This document shows positions 47,247-58,987 of a stretch of 64,000 nucleotides of DNA, piece by piece. The translations under genes were made by a program, and so were the position numbers. This DNA is from Leucosporidium creatinivorum. Its lineage: Eukaryota > Basidiomycota > Microbotryomycetes > Leucosporidiales > Leucosporidiaceae. Position 1 is the stretch's first letter; every line of letters starts with the position of its first letter. The DNA is taken from contig BCKL01000018.1 of NCBI GenBank assembly GCA_001600635.1, positions 303,974 to 367,973 of the forward strand. The letters run 5' to 3'. The notes beneath the pieces are model-generated. The model saw nothing but the letters and a program-made list of their open reading frames with translations, was not told the DNA's origin and did no database searches.

Positions 47247-49911
47247 CTACTGCTTGACGATCGAGACGACGTCCTCGTCCTGCGAAAACACCGCACACCG
47301 AGTCAGTACCATGCTCAAAGCGAGGGGAGTGTAGACTAGAGAGGGCAACTCACCGCCAACACGTGATCCAATCCCACTCGCTGGCCTCGAGAGTGCTTGA
47401 CCGAGGTTCCGTACACCATCGCAAATCTGGGGGTTGATGGAGAGAGTCAGTTCAGGAAGGAAATGTAGGAGAGCGGGGAGACGCACTTGAGCTGCTTGGC
47501 GATATCCCTGGTGGCCGGAGAAGAGGCGGAAAGGGTAGAAGGTCAGCGGCCGAACGGCGGTCGAGCAGGTCAGACGGCAGTAGCGCGTACTTGTGAATCT
47601 GGTTACAGAAGTCTGCGTGGTAAACATCATCAAAGTCAGCCCTCGTTCCCACTGGCTCCTCACAAGCCATTGAATTGAACTCACCCTCCACCGTGCACCT
47701 CGCCCTCTTGAGCACGACGGGCGCCGAGTAATCGGGCTGCTTTCCTTTAGGCTTGGTGTAAATGCGGACAAGGTCTAGGCGGTCCCACATGGTCTGTATT
47801 ATTGCGAGGGAGTCAGTGGGGTGAGGGGGAGGAGTGGAGGGAGAAGAGGGAGAGGACTAACCTCGACGAGCTCATCGACGTTTAACCACTCGCGCGCAGA
47901 AATGGGAACAGAGTTGGGGATCTTGTACAGGAGATCTGTGCACCACAGCACATCAGTCAGCGCTCTCCCCTTCTCTCTCTTCCCCCTCCGGACCGAACTC
48001 GGGAACTCACCCAACTCCTCAATCGAGATGGCATCAATCTTGTTCAACACATAGACGACGGGAATGTAGACCCTCCCACCTTCGACCACGTCGATGAATT
48101 CGTCGATTGTCGGGTCGCAGCGGAAGGCCACGTCGCAGTTGGACATTTTGTACTCGCCGAGGACGGCCTGCGCGAGGCGAGGCGAGTCCGACCAAAGGAG
48201 GAGGGATCGTGAGCGAGCGATGAGGGGAGGAAAGGGGGGGCGAGGGCGTCGAGGTTGAGGGTGAGGTGAGCGGGGTGGGGTGGGGAAGAGAGGAGAGAGG
48301 AGAGAGTCAGTGAGGGGAGCAAGAGAGAGGCCAAAGAGCGAAAATGGGAAGCGGCGCACCTTGACCTCGTCGACGTCAATCTTTGTCAGCGGGACCGTGT
48401 GGGAGATGGCAATTCCTCCCTTGTCCTTCTTCTTGAGCGTGATGTTTGGTGGCGTCTTGTTGATGCGGATTCCTGTTACCGCGAGTCAAGCGATGGGGGG
48501 GNGGGGGGGGGGGGGGGGGGGGGGGGGCGGAGGGTGTGATGCAAGGATGGGAGAGAGAGGGGAGGGTCAGCGACGAGCTGGAGGAAGAAAGAGGGGAGGA
48601 ATAGACAAACCGAAACCTTCCAATTCGTTCTCGATGATCTACAGCGGATGAGCGGGCGGGGTCGAGACGATCAGCTCCCGCTCGGCGCCTTGCCTCCGGA
48701 CACCTCAGAACTCACCGCCTTGTCACCCAACGGCTTGAGCACATCAAGCACAATGAAGATGAGGTTACATGTGCGAGCGACTGTTCATGTTCCGCACTCG
48801 TCAGCTTCCACTCTGGACGCGGGAGAAGGAGAGAGGAGAGAGGGAGACTGACCAGCGATGACCTGCCTTCCACGTCCCTTTCCATCCTTGGCTCCCTCGA
48901 TAATTCCTGGTAGATCGAGGATTTGGACAGATGCGCCGTGCACGTCCATCGTTCCAGGGACGCTGTGGGTTCGAAGGGAGGAGGGTCAGCCAGGGAGCTC
49001 GGCGGAGGGAGAGGAGGGGGAGAGTGGAAGGCGAGGGAAGGGGAGAGGGAATGAGAGACGCACGTGGTAAGAGTCGTGAACTCGTAATCGGCGGCGATGG
49101 AGGTGGTACCCGTCAAGCCACTCATCAGGGAGGATTTACCGACCGAGGGGAATCCACTGTTTAGCGCCGAGATTCCCTTGTCAGCACTGTGCCCTCATTC
49201 TCCTTCCACCTCAGTCGACGACGCAGAGAGAGAAAGCAAGCACAACTCACATGAACCCGACACTGGCAATACCCGTCCTCGCTACATCGAAGCCGACTCC
49301 TCCTCCTCCTCCGCCCGAAGTAGGGGTCAGCAGCTCGCGCTTGAGTTTGGCGAGCTTGGCTTTGAGTTGTCCGAGATGGTAGGATGTGGCTATTGTTGTG
49401 GGAAGGTAGCGATGGGTGGGGTGCAGGAGAGAGGCGAGCGTGAACGGGCGACGAAGAAGGGAGGGAGGGCGGAGACGAGAATCAGCAAGGTAGCTCTAAA
49501 ACAGGTAAGGGAGGAGACAGGAACGGACCCTTGTTGACCTGAGTCCTGGCCTGTAGGGAGATAGCCGCGTAGAGAAGAGAAGCAAGTACGTCAGTCGCTC
49601 AGCCCTGCAAGAAGCTCTGGAGAGACGCAAAGCGGTTTGGCCGGTTGTCTAAGCTACTGGAGGCACTACAGAGCTGTAAGAGGGTACAGCCTGAGCAGTA
49701 CTACCTCCTTACAGCTCGCCCGGAGCTCTTCAGACAGCTGTAGGCCTCCCACAATGTTTTCGCCTCGCCGGAAGCGAAGGGCGTCGAAAGAGCGGTTAGA
49801 CTGACCATCTCATCCTCAATCTTTTTGATCTTGTCGACTGTGGTAGACCTGTAGTATAATATAGCTGTCAGCTGAGCCCTTGAGCTGGCAAGAAGAGGTT
49901 GAGACGGACAT
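47247..49911 (-). CDS. RBG1: DRG1, developmentally regulated GTP-binding protein
   Basis: Translation-associated OBG/DRG GTPase. N-terminal helix [35 protein letters not shown], then G1 [15 protein letters not shown]3 [21 protein letters not shown]4 [14 protein letters not shown]5 VPISAREW and a TGS domain with [20 protein letters not shown]; ends [10 protein letters not shown]. Length of about 370 residues fits. The start codon is split: AT at 49911-49910, a 61-nt intron (49849-49909; GTCCGT donor, CAGCTGAC branch site, CTACAG acceptor), then G at 49848. This restores the exact family N-terminus. One intron contains a poly-G run with an ambiguous base. Confidence 0.93.
48495..48527 (+). repeat. 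poly-G run with ambiguous base
   Basis: 33 positions, all G except N at 48502, inside a DRG1 intron. Length is likely uncertain in the assembly. Confidence 0.9.
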
Positions 49912-50505
49912 GATGAGCTAGAGTAGGGGGAGAAAGAGGGAGAGAGAGAGAGAGAGAGAAGGGAGGCCTGTAGTGCTGTGGTAGGCAGAGGCGAAGAAGG
50001 AGCTGAAAGAGCGAAGCTGTAGGTCGACCGAGAAAGCGAGTCGAAAGCCGAGCTGAAAGAGGTACAGATATGCCGGCGGTTCCAACCTGCTTGCTCGCGT
50101 GAAGCTCGAGAGGTCGAGGCCAGGCAGCTGTTGAATTCCCGCCCTCTACACTGCTACAGCAGGGCATCGTCGCCACTTCTCTGTACAGCGATAGATCACC
50201 TCGACCTTCGCCTACATTCTACTCTACTACAGGCAGACTCTCTCTCACCTCTTCCTCTCCTCTCGCCTCGACACGTCCCGCTCCTTCTCCCTCTCGTCGT
50301 CGCTTCTCCCCGCCCCCGTCTCAGCTCGTCTCGACCTACCAAGTCGATTCTAGTCTGTAGTACAACACATTCAACTCCCCCTCCCCCTCCTACACTCCTC
50401 GGTCGCTGTTAAATCACCAACTCGGGCGCGCCAACCAACTCCCAACTAACGTACCCTCGACTCGCTTCTCTCCTACCCCCGAGCTAAAGCTCTTGTTCAC
50501 CCATC
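49912..50505. promoter_or_regulatory. divergent promoter of DRG1 and alpha-COP
   Basis: 594 bp between the two start codons. A (GA)n tract at about 49937-49960 lies in the presumed DRG1 leader, and the alpha-COP side is pyrimidine-rich. A growth-linked gene pair sharing one promoter region. Confidence 0.45.
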
Positions 50506-53500
50506 ATGAACATGCTCACAAAGGTACGTTCGACCGCTCGATCTACTCGGCTACAGCGCTCTCGGAAGTGGGCGGGACGACCAGCGAGCAACGTTCAAGG
50601 GTGACGGGCCGCTAGAGCTTGTTGAGGTAGATGGGAGGGTGCTGAGGGTACAGGAGGGAGGCAGGAAAGGGTACAAAGCGTTAGGACTATCGCCAGGCGC
50701 GTAGGACCCTCCAGTGGACCTGCAGAGCCTTAGCTCTCTCTCCCTTCGCCCTCAGAACACGCGTGTTCCCCTTCCCTCTTCCCGTCTTACCCAGCTACAG
50801 CTGGTTCTACCACCTCGTCGGCCTCGAGGATCAGCATGCTTACATTCTCCTCCCTCCCCTACAGTTCGAATCCAAGTCGAACCGCGTCAAGGGCATCGCC
50901 TTCCACCCTCGACTCACCCTCCTCGCCGCGTCGCTGCATTCGGGATCGATCCAGCTGTGGAACTTCCAGATGGGGGTGTTGGTCGATAGGTTCGAGGAGC
51001 ACGATGGTGAGTCTGAGCTACTTGGGTTCGAGTCGAGAAGGGGAGAGCGGGGGGCATGGGAGGGGGAGCGAGAAGGGGTGGTTTGACGAGGGCGAGGAGG
51101 AGGGATACAGGGAGACGGAGGAACAACGACAGATACAAGATCAGCTAACTATTCGTCCCCTCCCACGCCCACAGGACCCGTCCGCGGCATCTCGTTCCAC
51201 TCGACCCAACCTCTCTTCTGTTCGGGAGGAGACGACTACAAGATCAAGGTCTGGAAGTGCGTGACTCTCTTCTCTTCTTCTCCTCTCCGTACTCACCTCT
51301 CCCTTTCCAAATAGCTACAAGACCCGCCGCTGTCTCTTCACCCTGCACGGCCACCTCGACTACGTCCGCTCCGTCTACTTCCACCACGAGCATCCCTGGA
51401 TCCTCTCGGCTTCAGATGATCAGACCATCAGGATCTGGAACTGGCAGAGTAGGCAGTGCATCGCCATCTTGACGGGGCACAACCACTACATCATGTGAGT
51501 TTGCACCGCGCCGAGCGATGAGGAAGGGAAGCTGACGGGGGACTTTGTTCGCGACGACAGGTGCGCCCAGTTCCACCCCAAGGAGGATTACGTCGTCTCG
51601 GCTTCGATGGACCAGACTGTTCGCGTTTGGGATATCTCGGGTAAGGATCTCTCGCTCGAGTCTCTCGGCGCTCTCGCTAACCTCGCTACGCACCTCCCGC
51701 TCGTCTCGCTCAACAGGTCTCCGCAAGAAGAACACGGCGGCCCAACCCCTCTCCTTCGAAGAGCAAATCCAACGCGCCAACTCGGGCCAAGCCGACCTCT
51801 TCGGCAACACCGACGCCGTCGTCAAATACGTGCTCGAAGGCCACGACCGCGGTGTCAACTGGGCGACCTTCCATCCTACTCTCCCTCTCATCGTCTCCTG
51901 CGGCGACGATCGTCAAATCAAGCTCTGGAGGATGTCGGAGACCAAGGCGTGGGAGGTCGACACCTGCCGAGGACATTTCAATAATGTCAGCGTCGCGCTG
52001 TTCCATCCCAAGCATGAGTTGATCATCTCGGATTCGGAGGACAAGACGATTAGGGTGTGGGATATGAGCAAGAGGACGGCGGTGCAGACGTTTAGGAGGG
52101 AGAATGATAGGTTCTGGGTTCTGACGGCGCACCCCGAGCTCAATTTGTTCGCTGCTGGTACGTGCTCTCCTCTCCTCTCTTGTTCCTCATCACTCACCCT
52201 CCCCCTCGAACAGGCCACGACTCTGGTCTCATCGTCTTCAAGCTCGACCGCGAGCGACCGGCCTTCTCCATCCACGGCAACACGCTCTTCTACGTGCGCG
52301 ACAAGTATGTCCGTGCGCACGACCTTACCACCGGATCCGACGTCAGCGTCATTAGTGTGAGGAGGCTGGGAAGCCAGTATGTCCAGCCGAGGACGTTGAG
52401 CTATAACCCTGCGGAGAGGGCGGTCATCGTTACTTCGGTGAGTGATCGTGGATCGAGGGGATACGGTCGAGCTACAGCGAGAGCGCACTCTGACCTTCTT
52501 CCTCGCCTCGCTTTCCCTGCCCCCCGTCCTCTCCCCTCCCTTCCTCGCCGAGCAGCCCGCCGACAACGGCCTCTACGAGCTCGTCCACCTTCCCAAGGAC
52601 ATGGGTTCAGGAGAAGTGCGCGATTCCGCCTCGGAGGGGAAGCGCGGCACGGGAACCTCGGCGCTCTTCGTCGCTCGCAATCGACTCGCCGTGCTCGACA
52701 AGGCCGCCCAAACGATCGAGATCCGCGATTTGGACAACTCGATCACCAAGACGATCAAGTGCCCGACGCAGACGAATGATATCTTCTATGGAGGAACCGC
52801 TAGTCTGCTGTTGAGCTGCCCCGCCTCGGTCGTCCTCTTCGATATCCAGCAGCAGAAGGTCATTGCCGAGCTCGCGACGCCGCTTGTCAAGTACGCCGTT
52901 TGGAGCAACGATAACTCGATGGTCGCCCTGCTTTCGAAGCACAGTGAGTTTTGAGCGACTTGTCCTCGTCGTCGGCGCCGAGAGCTGACCTTCTCCCCTC
53001 GCCTCTTTCCCCTCCTCTCCTCCGCCGCTTCCTTCCTCCTTTCTTCGCCATCGCTCCATTCCCCTCCGCCTCGCACGGACAGCCATCATGATCGCCAACA
53101 AGAACCTCGGCCAGAGCGCCATGGTCCACGAGACGATCCGCATCAAGTCGGGAGCGTGGGACGACAGCGGCATCTTCATCTACTCGACTCTCAACCACAT
53201 CAAATACGCTCTTCCCCAAGGGTGCGTAGCTTGGCCTCCTTGCCTTCTCCCGGGCCCCGTCGCCGTCGCCGTCGCTAATCCGCCCCTCCCTCGAAACAGC
53301 GACAACGGCATCATCAAGACGCTCGAGCAACCCGTCTACCTCACGCGCATCAAGGGCAAGGTGGTCCACTGCCTCGACCGCAACGCCAAGCCTCGGTCCA
53401 TCCCCATCGACCCGACAGAGTACCGCTTCAAGCTCGCCCTCATGCGCAAGAACTACGACGAGGTCCTCCACATCATTCGGACTAGCAACTTGGTCGGACA

Positions 53501-55533
53501 GAGCATCATCGCGTACTTGCAGAAGAAAGGGTTCCCCGAGGTGAGTTGCTCGGCAGCGAGATAACAAGAGGGAAGCTGACGCTCTCGCCTCTCGATGGAC
53601 AGATCGCCCTCCACTTCGTTCAGGACAAGACGACCCGCTTTGACCTTGCCGTCGAGTGCGGCAACCTCGACGTCGCGCTCGAGATGGCCAAGGCTATCGA
53701 CCGCGAGGACAACTGGGCTCGTCTCGGCCAGCAAGCGCTCAAGCAGGGTAACCACAAGGTTCGTCTTTTGCTCCCTTGCTTCCTTCTCTCCAGCTCGCTG
53801 ATCTCGTTTGACTCGCCCCACAGATCGTCGAGATTGCCTACCAGCGCACCAAGAATTTTGACCGTTTGTCGTTCCTCTACCTCATCACCGGCAACCCCGA
53901 GAAGCTTGCCAAGATGGCCAAGATTGCAGAGATGCGTGGAGATCAGATGAGTCGGTTCCACAATGCCCTCTACCTCGGCAACGTTGAGGCGAGGGTCAAC
54001 GTTCTGCGCGAGGTCGGACTATGTGAGTTTCTCGCTGCTGCCGGCTCGACAGCGAGGAGAAGTGGAGAAGCTGACGAGACGTTCCACTATAGTCCCCCTC
54101 GCCTACATGACGGCCAAGACGAACGGGCTCAACGAGCTCGCCCAGGAGGTCCTCGACGCTGCCGGCCTCACCGAGGAGGACGTCGCCTCCGTCGTCCCTC
54201 CCATCCAACGCGCCACTCTCCGCCCTCCTCCCGTCATCAACCCCACCCACGAGGCCAACTGGCCCTCTGTCGGCGTCACCGAATCCTTCTTCGACCGCGC
54301 TCTCGCTGCCGCTGCGAGTGGAGAGGCTTCGGGTATTGACTACGATGATGGAGATGCTGGGGATCGTGGATTGGACGATTGGGCTGGTGGAGAGGATGGA
54401 GTGCATATCGATGGACAGGCGGCGGAGGAGGCGGAGGACGCTTGGGATTTGGCGCCAGACGCCGAAACCGAGGCGGCTCAGCACGAGGAGGAGGCCCAGC
54501 AGGCCGAGGAGGAGGATCTCAACGGCGCCATCGTACCCGGGATCGCAGAGTCGGAGCTCTGGGTCCGCAACTCGCCATTGGCGGCCGACCACGTCGCGGC
54601 AGGGTCGTTCGAGACGGCCATGGGTCTCCTCAATCGTCAAGTCGGAGCCGTCCAGTTCGCGCCTCTCAAACCCCTCTTCCTCTCCATCTACCAATCCTCG
54701 CGCCTCTACCTTCCTTCCGCTCCCTCGCTCCCTCCACTCGAGATCCCCCTGCGCCGCAACATCGACCACGCCGAGCCGAGATCGGTCCTCCCCGTCGCAA
54801 CGCTCAACCTCAAGGCCATCACCGCGGGAGAGCTCCGCAACGCCTACATGCTCTTCCAGAAGGCCAAGTTCGCAGAGTCGGCAGCGGCGTTCCGTTCCAT
54901 CCTTCACTCGTTGCTCCTCGTCGTCACGAGCACACCGGCCGAGGCTGCCGAGGTGGGTTCTTGCGGTGCTCGCTGCTTCTCGTTCGCTCGCTGATCTTTC
55001 TCACCCTCCAACAACAGCTGCAAGAGCTTGTCGTCGTGTGCCGCGAGTACCTCATCGGACTCTCGCTCGAGATTGAGCGTCGACGACTCGAGAAGGCCGG
55101 CCCCGCGACCCTCAAGCGTCAACTCGAGCTCGCCGCCTACTTCACCCACTGCCGCCTCCAGCCCGCTCACCTCCAACTCGCCCTCCGACTGGCGATGACC
55201 ACCTTCGTCAAGGCCAAAAACTACCCCACCGCCGCCTCGTTCGCTCAAAAGCTCCTCGACCTCAATCCCGCCCCTCCCGTCGTTACTCAGGCGCGCAACC
55301 TCCTCGCGACGGCCAACAAGAACCCTCGGGACGCCATCGAGATCGAGTACGACCTTCACTCGCAGTTCGACATTTGCCCCGCCTCGCTCTCGCCCATCTA
55401 CCAGAACCAAGGCGCCGTCGACGACCCTCTGACGGGCGCGAGGTATCACGAGAAGTTTGCCGGAACCGTCTGCGTTGTTAGTGGTGTAACCGAGGTCGGC
55501 AAGCGTGGAGAGGGATTGAAGAGCATGATTTGA
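50506..55533 (+). CDS. COP1: alpha-COP, coatomer subunit alpha
   Basis: Large COPI coat subunit. Starts MNMLTK, a 341-nt first intron (50524-50864), then [20 protein letters not shown]. Two WD40 propellers follow: [60 protein letters not shown] and [11 protein letters not shown]. Then the alpha-solenoid ([40 protein letters not shown]) and an epsilon-COP-binding C-terminal domain ending [17 protein letters not shown]. An acidic linker at about 54335-54530 contains [10 protein letters not shown] and [11 protein letters not shown], resembling the acidic-Trp elements of the ZW10-like tail in this window. About a dozen introns. Roughly 1,220 residues, family-typical. Confidence 0.96.
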
Positions 55534-56564
55534 GGTGTGGAGGGAGGAAGGAAGGAGCCGTTGTGAGATAGTACCCACCCGTTTTCGAAGAGTATGGGAA
55601 TTCAGGCTTTCATTTTTGACTGGACCCAGACGTACTGAGGCTGGAGAGAGAAGGGCACACCGCGAGCAGGCGAACAGAAACCCAGCTCGGTGACAGCGAG
55701 CTCGGTGCTCTCCTCCTCGGTCGTCCTGGACCGCTTCGGGTGCGAAGGCGGCGGATCGAACCGGCTGATTCGTCTGCATGCGAAGTGAGCTATCGACAAA
55801 CGCGGCAGGACCCAAGAGAGAGCTTCGCTCGTCTCCTGCTCGGCTTGGCCTGAACGCCGAAACGGGTTCCGCTCGTTCGTGGAGACGCCGCATGAGCATG
55901 GCACTACCTCGAAAGCAAGCCAGCGCTCTTCTAAGAGTCTCACACAAGGTACAGAGCACACCGGAGCGACTACCACCCTCCCTTTCCTTCCCAGCCTCCA
56001 GCCTCTCCGAGTCCGTACGGCACCCGCTCTCGGCTTCGAGAACCGGAACCGACGATCTTTCGAGTCAGTTTCGGGACTTGCGTTCTGGCTTCGTCCTCGC
56101 GCCTCCTGCTCCCCATCTCCTCCTCCACCAAGAGCACCCAAGGCGACGTCTTCAACTCATCGCCGAGGCGGCGCCGAAGGGCTGTTTCGTCTCTCGCTCG
56201 CTATGGAGTAGCGCTACCGAGCTGTTCTGTAGTGCATCACACTTGTTAGCTTCTCACATACCCTGAGGTGCTGAGAAAGGTGCAGCAACGCCCCAGCACT
56301 GCTCTCCAATGCTGCTCCCCCCGCCCAGCAGTGCTGCTCAGCCGAACGCCTCCAGCCTCTTCGGCCGTCCTGCCCGCCTCGTACGCCGCGCAGGGTACTA
56401 ACTCTAGAAGTTCAGTACGTCCCAAGGCGGCCCTCGAGGTCTATATAAGCCGCGAAATTTTGGCCGTTTCCTCTCTTTCCTTCCTACCTCTACCTTCCTT
56501 CTTTGGCAATCTCAGAGCACTCTACCCCTATTCGTAGTCACCTTTCCCCCTCCGAACCCAATTC
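55534..56564. other. 1-kb region upstream of right retropepsin-like gene
   Basis: Holds the alpha-COP 3' UTR, a 10-bp inverted repeat (56294-56303 with 56327-56336; arms CAGCACTGCT and AGCAGTGCTG) and a TATA box. No gene called. It does not match the corresponding left-arm upstream DNA. Confidence 0.4.
56443..56450 (+). promoter_or_regulatory. TATA box of right retropepsin-like gene
   Basis: TATATAAG 115 bp before the ATG, followed by a pyrimidine-rich stretch where transcription probably starts. Confidence 0.6.
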
Positions 56565-57800
56565 ATGCAGCCTCAGAATGATCATGTAAAGACGTCGAGT
56601 CGTGCTGGAGCCTATCAAGCTACAGCAACCCAAACTTCTCAGCAGCAGCAGTCGAAAGCGAACGCCGACCCCCTCGGCCAAAAAGAGTTGGTGGTGTGTA
56701 TGAGAGTAGGCCGCCTCGAGCAACCCAAGACGGTGAACGCCCTCGTCGACACTGGCTCCCAGCTGTCGATGGTCACGTGGGCTCTCGTCGTGCAGCTCGG
56801 CCTGGCCGCCTTCGCCGAGCGCATCCCCGTCGCCCTCGCTGCCGTCTCGAGGGATGGCTCGCAGCAGGCGCACAGGATCACGCACAAGATCAAGCTCGTC
56901 CTCAGCATCGCGGCAGGCGTCTTGGGCGTGCACGAGTTCCTCATCAACCCCGACCCGAGGATGGCCACCTCGGCGATCCCTCTCGTGCTCGGCTGGGACT
57001 TTGCTCGCGCCTTCCACCTCACCATCGATTGGACCACGAGGGGTGTCATGTTCAAGCCCATGAAGCCTTTCGCCCTCATCGCCAGCAACGCGCTCAAGGC
57101 CGCCGCTTCCGCTGCTGCTGCTCGTCGCGCTCGAGCCGTCGCCGAGAGGTGAGTACCTTCGCTGAGCTTGTTCATTTTTGTCGCTCTAGCGCTAACCTTC
57201 TCTACATCGTCTACAGTAACACGCTTGGCATTCCCACCGCCATCAGGACTGGTCGCCGGCCTGCTCTTAAGGGTCCTCGCTCGTCACCGTAAGTCGTCTG
57301 GCTTTGCCGTCGTCGTCTTCCCTTTGCTGACCGAGTCTCGCTCTTCTCTCCACAGTAGCAAGCTCAAGCAGCAAGTCAGCTTCCACCCTGAGCTTGCGTC
57401 GTCGTCCGAGCCCTCGGTGAGGTACGTCCTGCATCGTCGTTCGCGTCTCGCCATCGCCGAAGCTGACCTTCTCCCGCTCGCCGTTGACAGGAAGCACCGC
57501 CACTCGTCGGGTCACTCCCGTCACCCCGGCGTGCACTCCCCTGCCGCCTCCACCTCGTCTTCCAAATACGCCGCTCTCATCCTCCTCGGTTTGGCCGCTC
57601 GCGACCGTCAGCGCCGCCGAAGTGCTGCTCCCGCCCCCGAGCAAGCACCTCCCGCCTACTCGGTCGTCGATCAAGCTCGTCGCCAGGGGACTGTTAGGAG
57701 ATCCAGGTTTGAGATCGTCGAGACCGTCCAGGCTGATGGAACGAGGAAGAGGGTCATCGTCGTCAAGGAGAAGGAGAGCGCCGAGCGCGCCGAGCAGTGA
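56565..57800 (+). CDS. retropepsin-like protein, right paralogue, active site intact
   Basis: 343 residues in four exons with introns of about 67-69 nt. Start MQPQNDHVKTSSRAGAYQAT, a Gln-rich linker, then VNALVDTGSQLSMVTWALVV with the canonical D-T-G-S (56748-56759). HRITHKIKLVLSIAAGVLGV follows, then the second retropepsin motif IPLVLGWDFARAFHL with a following D-W, as in single-domain proteases that dimerise. An Ala/Arg-rich region, a basic His-rich exon, a proline-rich PPAYSVV and the conserved tail FEIVETVQADGTRKRVIVV follow. No reverse transcriptase, RNase H or gag zinc knuckle is present. A domesticated LTR-element protease or a DDI1-like protease are the alternatives. Directly upstream of, and co-directional with, a Zn2Cys6 gene. 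Confidence 0.8.
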
Positions 57801-58070
57801 GCAGGTGGTCGTGGAGGTCAAAAATGCTCTTGTAGCACACCCGGAATGGGTCTCATCTGTCAAGCAGTACCTTAGTCATCTGTGCCGTGTAGTTTGCGCT
57901 CTCTTTCCTCTTTCGTCCACCTCCCTTAGTGGCTTCGGCCCAAAACCCGTCGTCTTATGAGTGCAAAAACGTTACTGTGCCACATTGGGGATGCGAGAAA
58001 AGGAGAGTGAGCGTATGTGACAACTTCGTGCTCCCCTACAGCTGCTTCTGTGCAGCGAAGCGTGAGCCAG

Positions 58071-58519
58071 TAACAGAGCGAGCTCTCGAGTCGGGCTGTG
58101 GCTCAGAGCGGATGAGAAGTCTGTAATACATGATAGCTACTTCGAATGCTCACCTGTGGCTCAGAGCTGATGAGAAGTCTGAAGCCAACAGGTGATAGCC
58201 ACTCCGCCCTCCTTAAGCCCGCTGCCCGATCCTACTCGCCTACAACTCCATCTCTCTCCACCTAATCCCACCGATCCTACTCCATCTCGACCAACCGTAC
58301 AGTCGGTCCCATCCATCTCTCCTGAGCCCATCGAGGGAGAGGATGCTGAGCCGAGCCTGGTCGAGGGAGCGCCGAGCGGAAGGGAGGTCGAGCGAGGGAG
58401 ACGAGGAATGTCGAGCNAGTGTAGNGAGGTCGAATGAGGAGGATAATGAGCGTCGAGATAATGTACATGCGATGCTGGTGCTGTAGTGAGATGGAAATGC
58501 CTCAGGCTCGGACAGCCAG
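58071..58519. other. 449-bp segment absent from the left spacer, flanked by AGCCAG
   Basis: AGCCAG occurs at 58065-58070 and again at 58514-58519, while the left spacer has a single continuous AGCCAG at the equivalent point. Consistent with an insertion that made a 6-bp target duplication, or with a deletion between direct repeats on the left. No transposase frame or clear terminal inverted repeat seen. Confidence 0.6.
58096..58211 (+). repeat. 58-bp tandem repeat, two units
   Basis: Units start CTGTGGCTCAGAGC at 58096 and 58154. They share GATGAGAAGTCTG and GTGATAGCCACT / ATGATAGCTACT with some divergence. Inside the 449-bp right-only segment. Confidence 0.8.
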
Positions 58520-58552
58520 ACTCGAGCTCGGCGCTGGCGAACGGGGTTTGGT

Positions 58553-58568
58553 GAGGGCGTACGCCCTC
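58553..58568. promoter_or_regulatory. perfect 16-bp palindrome, right spacer
   Basis: Identical to 43303-43318 (GAGGGCGTACGCCCTC), about 420 bp upstream of the right Zn2Cys6 start. Confidence 0.55.
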
Positions 58569-58987
58569 GCGTCGAGCTCCGGGTTCATCCACAGAGGCAA
58601 ATGTAGTCACTGGACTCACTGACCGCCTAGTGAACAGCTGAAGCCACCTCTGCTGACCTCGCTACTCGAGCGTGGGGCTGCGCCGAAGCGCCAACTTCGC
58701 TTCTGCTGCTTCTTCTCGAGCTGTCTACGTAGCATTCACTCTCTAGTATCGTGCTCTTGGAAGGCCTCCTCCTCCCTGCGCTGTTCCTCATTGAGGCGAT
58801 CCTCCCGGCGCCAGGTGCGCGCGCATCGCTTCGCTTCCTCCTCTTACTTGCTATTCCCTTCTCGTCGCCGTGGGCTCGCCGGGAGGAAGGTCTCACAGAT
58901 CTGAGGGAGATCCTACTGCTCACTCGGGACCCATCGGACGCAACGTCGCCCTTCTCTCGTCGACTCACTTGCACCGCCAGCTCGAGC

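Larger units (their letters stand above)
57916..58980. repeat. right spacer, near-identical inverted copy of 42881-43505
   Basis: About 1,065 bp, which equals the left spacer plus a 449-bp segment at 58071-58519. Ambiguous bases occur at 58417 and 58425. Confidence 0.9.

Noticed and set aside
56565-57800. LTR retrotransposon
   Set aside because: Only a retropepsin-like domain is present; there is no reverse transcriptase, integrase, gag knuckle or LTR, and the gene has introns conserved with its paralogue.
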